NCBI GenBank assembly: GCA_041589455.1
Contig: JBFHVQ010000122.1
Location: 1 to 5,247 of the forward strand
DNA length: 5,247 bases
From: SZUA-229 sp041589455
GTDB lineage: Bacteria > Pseudomonadota > Gammaproteobacteria > SZUA-229
Direction of reading: 5' to 3'
Part shown: one piece after another, positions 1 to 5,227 of the stretch
Numbering within the stretch: the first letter of the stretch is position 1
Layout of the letters: every line of letters starts with the position of its first letter
Made by a program: the position numbers and the translations under genes
Notes under the pieces: model-generated
The model's input: only the letters and a program-made list of their open reading frames with translations
What the model was told of the DNA's origin: nothing
The model's database searches: none

Positions 1-16
1 CGCTAATGTTTTGTTT

Positions 17-33
17 ATGCGCCTACGGCGCAT
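17..33. repeat. Perfect GC-rich hairpin, 7-bp arms, 3-nt loop
   Basis: The arms ATGCGCC (17-23) and GGCGCAT (27-33) pair perfectly around the loop TAC. Neither strand has a T-run after the stem, so it is not a canonical intrinsic terminator. GC-rich palindromes of the type GCGCC-TAC-GGCGC are common as intergenic REP-like elements in proteobacteria, and that is my preferred reading. It could also protect the 3' end of the mazG transcript, which would run into it from the right. Confidence 0.55.
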
Positions 34-79
34 TACACTGTGACAGGGTTTTAGTTTTTTGCGTTAATGAGCATGGATA

Positions 80-92
80 CGCTAATTTAGCG
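80..92. repeat. Short AT-centred palindrome
   Basis: CGCTAA (80-85) and TTAGCG (87-92) are perfect inverted arms around one T. The same CGCTAA word opens the window at 1-6. It lies downstream of mazG between two copies of a degenerate TTGCGTT-type repeat, so it is probably part of the same intergenic repeat patch. No function can be assigned. Confidence 0.35.
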
Positions 93-117
93 AGTGCATA
101 GATGCTCCAAAGCTATG

Positions 118-147
118 ATTTGCGTTTATTGGCGTGCATTTGCGGAA
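118..147. repeat. Three tandem 10-bp repeat units
   Basis: The stretch divides into three 10-bp units: ATTTGCGTTT (118-127), ATTGGCGTGC (128-137) and ATTTGCGGAA (138-147). Each has the core ATT(T/G)GCG. A degenerate copy of the first 18 bases, starting TTGCGTT, lies at 59-76 and matches 120-137 at 13 of 18 positions by eye. There is no reading frame here. It resembles the 10-bp periodic intergenic repeats (ATCTGCGTTC-like) scattered through many bacterial genomes. The family assignment is from memory and was not checked. Confidence 0.55.
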
Positions 148-188
148 AACAGCTTTTGCATTTAACCATAAGTTTCGGGTAAGTTGAC

Positions 189-968
189 CTACTCAGTAAC
201 TTTTTTTGCCTGCTGCCATAACTTTTCCAGATCATCAAGCGTAGCGCTCTCTACTGTTCTGTTATTCTGTGCAAGATGCTTTTCGATATGACCGAAGCGT
301 CGTGTAAATTTCTCATTGCACTGACGCAATGCTTCTTCGGCATCTACATCCAGGTGTCGTGAAAGATTCACACAACTGAAGAGTAAATCCCCCATTTCTT
401 CTGCAATATCTATCTGCACACCAGATGCTATTGCCTCGTGTAATTCTTTAACTTCTTCTTCAATTTTATCAATTACCGGACGGCTATCTGGCCAGTCAAA
501 CCCAGCTCTTGCTGCGCGTTTCTGCAATTTCTGCGCACGTTTCAGTGAAGGCAGGGCTTTCGCAACTCCATGTAGTATAGAGGCGCGCTCGTCATCTACT
601 CGTTTATTACGCTCACTTTCTTTTTCTTTCTCCCAGGCCTCGTGCAGGCTTTCTTCACTTTCATAGCCTGCATTTTCAAATACATGTGGGTGGCGCCGGA
701 TTAGTTTTTCACACACCGCATCGACAACTTCATCAAAGCCGAACTCATCTCGTTCCTTTGCCATTTGCGCATAAAAGACAACCTGAAAAAGCAGATCCCC
801 GAGCTCCATCTTAAGTTCATGCATATCACCTTGCTCAATTGCATCAGCCACTTCATATGCTTCTTCAATGGTATAGGGAACGATGGTTTCGAATGTTTGC
901 GCCAGATCCCATGGGCAACCTTTCTCGGGGTCTCTAAGGGCCTGCATGACTTCCAGTAACTTTTTCAT
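189..968 (-). CDS. mazG: MazG nucleoside triphosphate pyrophosphohydrolase
   Basis: It hydrolyses (d)NTPs to the NMP plus pyrophosphate in the cytoplasm. The family cleans the nucleotide pool and, in E. coli, has been linked to lowering ppGpp. At 259 aa it is close to the 263 aa of E. coli MazG and has both MazG repeats. The N-terminal repeat opens with the family signature LRDPEKGCPWD (residues 11-21) and carries the metal-binding set E35-E36-x-x-E39 with E55-x-x-D58 (ELGDLLFQ). The C-terminal repeat has EEVKE (171-175) with E191-x-x-D194 (EMGDLLFS). Between them lies a charged linker at about 100-135 (ESEESLHEAWEKEKESER). Both acidic sets are complete, so the enzyme should be active. The start at 968 is preceded by a weak GAG-type ribosome site. 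There is no mazEF or relA beside it. A strong terminator upstream indicates it is transcribed alone. Confidence 0.97.
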   Translation of the reverse strand: MKKLLEVMQALRDPEKGCPWDLAQTFETIVPYTIEEAYEVADAIEQGDMHELKMELGDLLFQVVFYAQMAKERDEFGFDEVVDAVCEKLIRRHPHVFENAGYESEESLHEAWEKEKESERNKRVDDERASILHGVAKALPSLKRAQKLQKRAARAGFDWPDSRPVIDKIEEEVKELHEAIASGVQIDIAEEMGDLLFSCVNLSRHLDVDAEEALRQCNEKFTRRFGHIEKHLAQNNRTVESATLDDLEKLWQQAKKVTE

Positions 969-1006
969 TTCAGTCTCTATTATTTATTTCAGCAGATACT
1001 CTGTAC

Positions 1007-1015
1007 ATAATATCA
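1007..1015 (-). promoter_or_regulatory. Extended -10 promoter for mazG
   Basis: On the minus strand the sequence TGATATTAT gives an extended -10 (TG-n-TATTAT, 5 of 6 matches to TATAAT). There is no good -35 at 16-18 nt, as expected for extended -10 promoters, and the flank is very AT-rich. Transcription would begin near 1000, leaving a leader of about 30 nt. Its place between the upstream terminator and the mazG start supports it. Confidence 0.45.
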
Positions 1016-1037
1016 CTATATTTAATATATTTGAGAC

Positions 1038-1073
1038 AAAAAAAGCTTGCTAACCCAACCCGAACTAGCAAGC
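1038..1073 (-). terminator. Intrinsic terminator of the lipoprotein gene
   Basis: Read on the minus strand, a perfect 8-bp stem GCTTGCTA / TAGCAAGC (arms 1066-1073 and 1045-1052) with a 13-nt loop is followed at once by seven Ts (1044-1038). It sits 23 nt past the lipoprotein stop codon. This is the clearest terminator in the window and insulates mazG from the gene upstream. Confidence 0.88.
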
Positions 1074-1096
1074 CCAAACTGGCATCACCCCCTTTT

Positions 1097-1750
1097 TTAG
1101 TTACTCACAATTTGCTGTTGCTGGTAGTCAAGTTCAACACGACGATGTTCACGATGTGTTTTTGCACCCACCAGTGGCTGGTCACTTGCCAGTCCGATAA
1201 TTTTTATCTGCTCTTTGGGCGCTCCAAAGTCAATCAGCACCTGCGCAACTTCCTCTGCTCGCTTCTTACTCAGGCTTTCGTTATAAAGCCTTGCACCGGA
1301 TTCATCCGTATGACCCGACACATGCAGTACCAGGTCGCTATTCTGTCGGAGATACTGTGCATGCTGCCATAGCATGTCACCGTAATCTGAAATGACCGCC
1401 GACTGATCAAATGCAAAACTGACAATTTTCTTTTCAGGCTCGATGTTTGACTCATCAACCACAACCTGCTCACTCATCTGCTCTTCATTACCAGCGTTTA
1501 TCTCTTTGGGCTGTTTAACATCCGGCATAACATCTGCCATCAGAATTTCAAGATCTGGTGTATCTTTAGACTCCACAGAAATTTCATCTGCATGCGCAGA
1601 TGTTTTATTTTCCTCAGGCACAACGTCCGTAATACCCGCATCGAGAGAGTGTTTAACATTCTCATTTCCGCTACAGCCAACCACCATCAACAGTGACATG
1701 CTACTAATGAGCGCTACGGAATAAACTGAAAATTTGCTTAACGAATTCAT
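1097..1750 (-). CDS. Pal-like OmpA-domain outer-membrane lipoprotein
   Basis: A 217-aa lipoprotein predicted to sit in the outer membrane and grip peptidoglycan. Residues 1-25 are a type II signal peptide ending in the lipobox VVGC, with the acylated Cys26 followed by Ser, which favours outer-membrane sorting. Residues 27-107 form an acidic, low-complexity linker. Residues 108-210 are an OmpA C-terminal domain (SFAFDQ, HTDESG, LSKKRAEEV, HRRVELDY). Asp149 and Arg164, spaced 15 apart, match the pair that binds diaminopimelate in this family. I placed the start at 1750 because GAGGA lies 8 nt upstream. The in-frame ATGs at 1780 and 1789 lack a ribosome site, sit inside an inverted repeat and would put an odd extension before the signal peptide. 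There are no tol genes nearby, so it is more likely a Pal paralogue than Pal itself. Confidence 0.9.
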   Translation of the reverse strand: MNSLSKFSVYSVALISSMSLLMVVGCSGNENVKHSLDAGITDVVPEENKTSAHADEISVESKDTPDLEILMADVMPDVKQPKEINAGNEEQMSEQVVVDESNIEPEKKIVSFAFDQSAVISDYGDMLWQHAQYLRQNSDLVLHVSGHTDESGARLYNESLSKKRAEEVAQVLIDFGAPKEQIKIIGLASDQPLVGAKTHREHRRVELDYQQQQIVSN

Positions 1751-1758
1751 AATGATTA

Positions 1759-1763
1759 TCCTC
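1759..1763 (-). promoter_or_regulatory. Ribosome binding site deciding the lipoprotein start
   Basis: GAGGA on the minus strand lies 8 nt before the ATG at 1750. No comparable site precedes the two in-frame ATGs further upstream (1780, 1789), so it fixes the start that gives a clean signal peptide. Confidence 0.7.
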
Positions 1764-1779
1764 AAGTTATTGATGAACA

Positions 1780-1802
1780 TTAACAACATGCTTTGTTGTT
1801 AA
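1780..1802. repeat. Perfect 9-bp-arm inverted repeat, possible operator
   Basis: TTAACAACA (1780-1788) and TGTTGTTAA (1794-1802) are perfect inverted arms around TGCTT. It sits 29 bp upstream of the lipoprotein start, in the gap between two divergent genes. There is no T-run on either side, so it is not a terminator. Size and symmetry fit a binding site for a dimeric repressor, or a hairpin in the lipoprotein leader. No regulator gene is in the window. Confidence 0.55.
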
Positions 1803-1842
1803 CCTGGATATCAGTATGTATTGAACATATGGCATTGCTCGG

Positions 1843-1871
1843 GCGACAATCTACTTTGTCGATGATAGAAT
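1843..1871 (+). promoter_or_regulatory. Sigma70-like promoter of the HPP gene
   Basis: GCGACA (1843-1848, 4 of 6 matches) and TAGAAT (1866-1871, 5 of 6) are separated by 17 bp. TGA directly before the -10 makes it an extended -10. Transcription would start near 1878, about 42 nt before the HPP start. A small dyad, AATCT-GAC-AGATT (1869-1881), overlaps the -10 and probable start point and could be an operator. Confidence 0.5.
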
Positions 1872-1919
1872 CTGACAGATTATGACAATATCGAGGTATG
1901 GCAAGGGCGCCAACCAGAC

Positions 1920-2858
1920 ATGATAGATCTTCGTGAAATTCTCGGCATCCGTACGACAGACACGAGTCATCTGGAAAAACTAGTTTCCGCGGCGGGTGGT
2001 TTTATTGCTATTGCTGGTGTTTTTCTGGTCAGCCAGATATCACTGCCTTTGGATCAAAGCCATCTGATTGTGGGCTCGATGGGCGCTTCTGCAGTACTGC
2101 TTTTTGCCGTACCCCACGGCCAGCTATCACAACCCTGGTCGGTTTTTGGTGGCCATATAGTATCTGCCCTGATTGGTGTCACCTGTGCAGACCTGATTTC
2201 ATCCACCGCACTTGCTGCCAGCATTGCCGTCGCTCTGTCAATTGCAACGATGTACTATCTACGCTGTATTCACCCTCCCGGCGGCGCAACCGCACTCACC
2301 GCGGTTATTGGTGGCGATGCCATTCATTCCCTGGGTTACCAGTTTGTCATATCTCCCGTACTACTTAATGTTCTTGTCATTCTTGCTATCGCCGTCGCGT
2401 TTAATTACCTGCTCCCCTGGCGTCGTTATCCCATCTATCTTTACAAGCGCTACCAGGAGCGTCAACTACCAGCCAGCGATGGTGGAACATCTGATATTTC
2501 ACATGGCGACTTTGTTTATGCCCTTAGCCAGCTAGACTCATTCATAGACGTCACAGAATATGATCTGTTACGTATGTATGAGCTTGCCACAAAACGCTCA
2601 AGGCAATCAGAAATAGACCCGGCTGACATCAAGCTGGGGCTTTACTACAGTAATGGTGAATATGGAGATAACTGGTCTGTAAGGCAGCTGGTTGATGCTT
2701 CAGATTCCGGTGATGGAGACATGCTCATCTATAAAGTTGTTGCCGGTAAAAACAGAAGAACATCCGGCTACATATCACGAACAGAGTTTGCAAACTGGGC
2801 AAAATACCAGGTAACACGCGATGAGGAAAACTGGAAACGCGTTAATTATGATCAGTAA
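1920..2858 (+). CDS. HPP-family integral membrane protein with soluble C-terminal domain
   Basis: A 312-aa inner-membrane protein of the HPP family, named for the motif seen here as HPPGGATAL (118-126). Hydrophobic segments lie at about 22-42, 47-65, 74-93, 95-113 and 143-164, with the conserved GSMGASAVLLFAVP at 52-65. Cyanobacterial and chloroplast members have been implicated in nitrite transport. Whether this one does the same is unknown. Residues 170-312 form a charged cytoplasmic tail with no CBS signature, the usual partner of bacterial HPP domains. It has a helical part (HGDFVYALSQLDSFIDVTEY, from 195) and a part likely rich in strands (WSVRQLVD 252-259, MLIYKVVAG 268-276, FANWAKYQV 290-298). 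The start is the only ATG in frame near the 5' end. Upstream AAGGG at 12 nt is a modest ribosome site. It is transcribed alone and divergently from the lipoprotein gene. Confidence 0.92.
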   Translation: MIDLREILGIRTTDTSHLEKLVSAAGGFIAIAGVFLVSQISLPLDQSHLIVGSMGASAVLLFAVPHGQLSQPWSVFGGHIVSALIGVTCADLISSTALAASIAVALSIATMYYLRCIHPPGGATALTAVIGGDAIHSLGYQFVISPVLLNVLVILAIAVAFNYLLPWRRYPIYLYKRYQERQLPASDGGTSDISHGDFVYALSQLDSFIDVTEYDLLRMYELATKRSRQSEIDPADIKLGLYYSNGEYGDNWSVRQLVDASDSGDGDMLIYKVVAGKNRRTSGYISRTEFANWAKYQVTRDEENWKRVNYDQ

Positions 2859-2938
2859 AACCGACAAACTATACAGCATCTGATATTATTCTGATGAGCC
2901 AGGAATAGTTTAGCTGAGATATTTTCAGTTCATCCAGG

Positions 2939-3334
2939 CTATTTATCTTGTTTTAGTTGATCATTCAGTTTTGCTACAGCGTCATCCCAGTTTAGACCAT
3001 CAAATTTAATCAGTTCATATTTTTCATGTTCATGATCAAAATCATCCAGGCATCTTATATTGATACTGAAACTACCTGGTGCGGAACGTGGGTTACTAAA
3101 TGAATGTATACCGCATTCTTTACAAAAATAGTGCCTTGCTTGTTTCGTATCAAACTGATATAGCGACAGATATTCCTTTCCTTCTAGTAATTTGAATTGT
3201 TCTGATTCGACCCTGTGATGCAACACCCCTTTTTTAGAACAAATAGAACAGTTACACGAAACAACTTTATCAATGACAGTCGTCACAGAAAACCTGACTC
3301 GTCCACAATGGCAGCTTCCGTTATATGTTTTCAT
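2939..3334 (-). CDS. GFA/CENP-V-type zinc-binding protein
   Basis: A 131-aa cytoplasmic protein of the GFA family (glutathione-dependent formaldehyde-activating enzyme / CENP-V fold). The full cysteine pattern is present: C8-H-C10-G in SCHCGRVRF, C27-N-C29-S-I-C32 and C71-K-E-C74-G, followed by the typical PRSAPGSFSINIRCLDD (82-98). These residues bind two zinc ions in the structurally known relatives. The founding member was proposed to join formaldehyde to glutathione, but most family members have no proven reaction, and no alcohol or formaldehyde dehydrogenase gene is nearby, so I do not assign one. GGAG and AAGGA lie just before the start at 3334. The gene is 88 nt downstream of the unrecognised membrane protein with no terminator between them, so the two may share a transcript. 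Confidence 0.9.
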   Translation of the reverse strand: MKTYNGSCHCGRVRFSVTTVIDKVVSCNCSICSKKGVLHHRVESEQFKLLEGKEYLSLYQFDTKQARHYFCKECGIHSFSNPRSAPGSFSINIRCLDDFDHEHEKYELIKFDGLNWDDAVAKLNDQLKQDK

Positions 3335-3359
3335 ATTCCTTCTCCATTAGCGCCCATAT

Positions 3360-3385
3360 AACTGGATAAAGGCATCCTTCCAGTT
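3360..3385. repeat. Inverted repeat in the GFA gene leader
   Basis: AACTGGA (3360-3366) and TCCAGTT (3379-3385) are perfect 7-bp arms with a 12-nt loop, lying between the unrecognised gene and the GFA gene. On the minus strand the stem is followed by ATATGGG, not by Ts, so it does not look like an intrinsic terminator. It may be a leader hairpin or an operator. Confidence 0.35.
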
Positions 3386-3422
3386 TTAACACATACTTTT
3401 GCTGGTGCATTCACTCGCTGCA

Positions 3423-3767
3423 TCACTCAAATGTCGCCTTAATTTTGTTCTCTGTTATTTCAATCTTATAAACCATACCAGCGGTAAAATATACGGGATC
3501 GTTTGAAACTGAGTGACCATCAGGGAATATGGCTATTATTTCCATAGCGGCTTCGTCTTTTACCTTAAACTCTTTTTTCTCACCGGATAAAAGCACACCT
3601 AGATCTTTCTCTTCCTGGCGCCATCTGGCCATCACGGAAACCTTGTCCGCAGTATTATTTGATACAATAAATCGGGGAGTAGAAAAGCTCGGAGCTATAA
3701 ATATAAGCGCTGCTCCTGCTATCAGGAACATTACTGATGCCAGTAATACAAAGCCTTTTTTCATCAC
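3423..3767 (-). CDS. Small membrane-anchored protein of unknown function
   Basis: I do not recognise this 114-aa protein. It starts with a short basic end (MKKG) and a hydrophobic segment at about 5-25 (FVLLASVMFLIAGAALIFIA), either an uncleaved anchor or a signal peptide. The rest (30-114) is probably exported and rich in beta strands: RFIVSNNT (32-39), KVSVMARWR (42-50), MEIIAIFPDG (75-84), MVYKIEITE (98-106). There is no cysteine, so no disulfide or lipid anchor. The pattern suggests a single Ig-like sandwich, but that is a guess. AGGTGA (3775-3780) lies 7 nt before a GTG at 3767 and 10 nt before the adjacent ATG at 3764, and either could be used. It has its own promoter and is separated from the protease pair by 119 nt, so it is probably not part of that operon. 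Confidence 0.75.
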   Translation of the reverse strand: MMKKGFVLLASVMFLIAGAALIFIAPSFSTPRFIVSNNTADKVSVMARWRQEEKDLGVLLSGEKKEFKVKDEAAMEIIAIFPDGHSVSNDPVYFTAGMVYKIEITENKIKATFE

Positions 3768-3802
3768 CTGTTTTTCACCTGATGTGCTGGTAAGCGGCTG
3801 AA

Positions 3803-3831
3803 ATTATCGCCCGTAACAGGGGCGGTGACAA
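3803..3831 (-). promoter_or_regulatory. Sigma70 promoter with a dyad in its spacer
   Basis: On the minus strand TTGTCA (3826-3831) and GATAAT (3803-3808), each 5 of 6 to consensus, are exactly 17 bp apart. Transcription would begin near 3796, about 30 nt before the start at 3767. The spacer contains the perfect dyad CGCCC-(7 nt)-GGGCG (3808-3824), so a dimeric regulator could sit directly on the promoter. Confidence 0.65.
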
Positions 3832-3886
3832 CTGAGAGTTATTGGCATTTGCCAGCTAGCCATTATTGTATCTATTGGGCATGCAT

Positions 3887-4174
3887 CTATTGACTGCGTA
3901 CGGTGCCTGTAGTTTGCACAATCACCCGATAACCTTCAAGCTGTTCTGGCAGGCTGGCTTTAAGTTCTACATTATCTGCTTCTATACCAATGATAATGAC
4001 ACTTTTTTTATCCGCATCCAGGCCAATACCAATGGACACCACACCGGGCAGTGCCAGTAATTCTGCCTGATGCCTGTTCTTCACTTCCTGGATGCTTGCT
4101 TGCATGGTATCCGCTTCGATGTTGTGGTACATGCTGCTGCACAATAACAGCAATAGGCCGATAAATAGCTTCAC
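3887..4174 (-). CDS. Exported propeptide-like partner of the downstream-coupled protease
   Basis: A 95-aa protein whose first 21 residues look like a Sec signal peptide (MKLFIGLLLLLCSS, likely cut after IEA at 21). The mature part matches the N-terminal domain of the protease encoded just upstream. Residues 33-51 align without gaps to protease residues 13-31, sharing H35, E38-L39-L40, V45-V46, G49 and G51. IIIGIE (60-65) lines up with protease 45-50. P76, V86, T89-G90 and R93 line up with protease P65, V75, T78-G79 and R82. It has no catalytic triad. I infer a stand-alone propeptide acting as inhibitor or folding partner. The GTG start overlaps the protease stop (GTGA) and lacks a ribosome site, implying translational coupling. 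Starting at Met15 or Met24 would remove the export signal, but neither has a good ribosome site. Confidence 0.75.
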   Translation of the reverse strand: MKLFIGLLLLLCSSMYHNIEADTMQASIQEVKNRHQAELLALPGVVSIGIGLDADKKSVIIIGIEADNVELKASLPEQLEGYRVIVQTTGTVRSQ

Positions 4175-5169
4175 AATGTTATATCAAGTGCGCTAAATAC
4201 ATTTTCGATTCTGTTTATAATCGTAGTTTGTTCACTGCCTGCAAATAGCAAACCGACAATGTTATCCTGGTCATTGAGGACGGCAGAACCACTGTCACCA
4301 CCCGCACTCATAGCCCCTGCCATTAACTGGTCGGTAAACTGGGCTATCTGTCCGGCTCCATACTGCACATTTACAGTCACATCAACCTGTTGAATTACGC
4401 CCTCGGTAAAGCCGGTTGTGCGTCCCATTTTCTTAATTGCCATACCGAGTTCAGCCGAACTACTGCCCTGAACTTTACCGATGTTTAGAATTTCTGCCAG
4501 CACATCCTTATCATCAAGCGGCCTTGCAATCGCGGCATCCACCAGGTTGCCTTCCGCCTGTATTTTAATTGCCTGTAAGCGGGTATTGCTACCCGCTAAA
4601 CCTGCCAGCTGATTCAAAAATGAGGCTATGTTTCCTGCGATATTACACTCACTTGGCAAACCTGTAATATTAATGGGCACGAAATCCTCGAGCGTGGCAA
4701 TCTTGTCAGCGGGGTTTGTGCCCCCATCATGAGGGCCAGGTTGCAATATTGCATCGCCAATATTAGCAAGGTTACTGTTAGCTATCACATGGTTATTGGA
4801 TAATATCATCCATTCACCTTTTTTGCGCACCCAGCAACCCAGTGTTCCGGCGGTAATGTCTTTATGCCCGATACTGATGCCTCCGGGTGCTGGCCTGAAT
4901 TTTTCGGTTGGTTCCTGCAGGGCACGAATTACACCCGTTTCTATCACATCTGTGGAGATATCATTTATTTTAGGTGGGATGATATCACCTGGTGAAAGAT
5001 CGGAACGATTCAGTTTTTTCTCCACGGAACAGATAATACTTGGTATATCTGTTTGTGTATTACCCGAGATTTTATACCCGACACCAGTTGCAACCACATT
5101 AGCGCGGCCAAGTAATTCATTTGCATGTTGTTTCAACAGTGTACGTGCATTAGTCATTGCATCAGTCAT
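4171..5169 (-). CDS. Trypsin-like (chymotrypsin-fold) serine protease with N-terminal prodomain
   Basis: A 332-aa serine protease. The triad is visible as His127 in LSNNHVIA, Asp211 in LVDAAIARP and Ser293 in AGGDSGSAVL. The run GTLGCWVRKKGEWMILSNNHV and the IGDAILQPGPHDGG loop (137-150) recall a group of bacterial S1-type proteases related to plant NAL1-like proteins; this placement is from memory. Residues 1-85 form a separate domain (NVVATGVGYK, IICSVEKKL, DVIETGVIRA) that is probably a propeptide. Residues 160-205 are an insertion between the His and Asp. There is no signal peptide. Upstream in frame there is no ATG, GTG or TTG before a TAA at 5215-5217, so 5169 is the first possible start, with AAGGA 7 nt before it. 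Export would need another route, otherwise it works in the cytoplasm. It is the first gene of a two-gene operon with the propeptide-like protein. Confidence 0.9.
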   Translation of the reverse strand: MTDAMTNARTLLKQHANELLGRANVVATGVGYKISGNTQTDIPSIICSVEKKLNRSDLSPGDIIPPKINDISTDVIETGVIRALQEPTEKFRPAPGGISIGHKDITAGTLGCWVRKKGEWMILSNNHVIANSNLANIGDAILQPGPHDGGTNPADKIATLEDFVPINITGLPSECNIAGNIASFLNQLAGLAGSNTRLQAIKIQAEGNLVDAAIARPLDDKDVLAEILNIGKVQGSSSAELGMAIKKMGRTTGFTEGVIQQVDVTVNVQYGAGQIAQFTDQLMAGAMSAGGDSGSAVLNDQDNIVGLLFAGSEQTTIINRIENVFSALDITL

Positions 5170-5176
5170 ACGTATA

Positions 5177-5181
5177 TCCTT
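5177..5181 (-). promoter_or_regulatory. Ribosome binding site of the protease gene
   Basis: AAGGA on the minus strand is 7 nt before the ATG at 5169. With the in-frame stop at 5215-5217 it fixes the start and shows that the missing signal peptide is not a start-site error. Confidence 0.7.
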
Positions 5182-5199
5182 AACGTTGCGCTGAAATGT

Positions 5200-5227
5200 A
5201 TTATCAGCTGTTGTTTATTTCTGGCAA
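5200..5227 (-). promoter_or_regulatory. Sigma70 promoter of the protease operon
   Basis: On the minus strand TTGCCA (5222-5227, 5 of 6) and GATAAT (5200-5205, 5 of 6) are separated by 16 bp. The start point would be near 5193, giving a leader of about 24 nt that includes the ribosome site. The -10 is the same hexamer as at the promoter of the membrane-anchored protein (3803-3808). Confidence 0.6.

Noticed and set aside
118..147. CRISPR-like array
   Set aside because: The 10-bp units are contiguous with no spacers, and there are no cas genes.
189..968. A mazEF toxin-antitoxin module around mazG
   Set aside because: No small toxin or antitoxin frame adjoins the gene. It is the housekeeping MazG alone, ended upstream by a terminator.
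1031..1372. Open frame on the + strand opposite the lipoprotein gene
   Set aside because: It runs antisense to a well-supported OmpA-domain gene and through its terminator, and its product has no recognisable domain and an unlikely composition.
2859..2938. Terminator in the convergent gap after the HPP gene
   Set aside because: AAACTAT (2866-2872) and ATAGTTT (2905-2911) can pair, but the loop is 32 nt, the stem is AT-rich and there is no T-run. A CTGA/TCAG stem at about 2914-2928 is too short.
3843..3854. TGGCA-TT-TGCCA as terminator of the protease operon
   Set aside because: Only 5-bp arms with a 2-nt loop and no T-run on the minus strand, so it is not distinguishable from chance.
4130..4150. 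Lipobox at Cys12 of the small propeptide-like protein
   Set aside because: The preceding residues are LLLL. A Leu at -1 does not fit a lipobox, and the hydrophobic stretch before it is too short. A type I signal peptide fits better.
4796..5194. Open + strand frame of 132 codons opposite the protease
   Set aside because: It is antisense to the prodomain and His-region of a clear protease, with no ribosome site or family resemblance seen.
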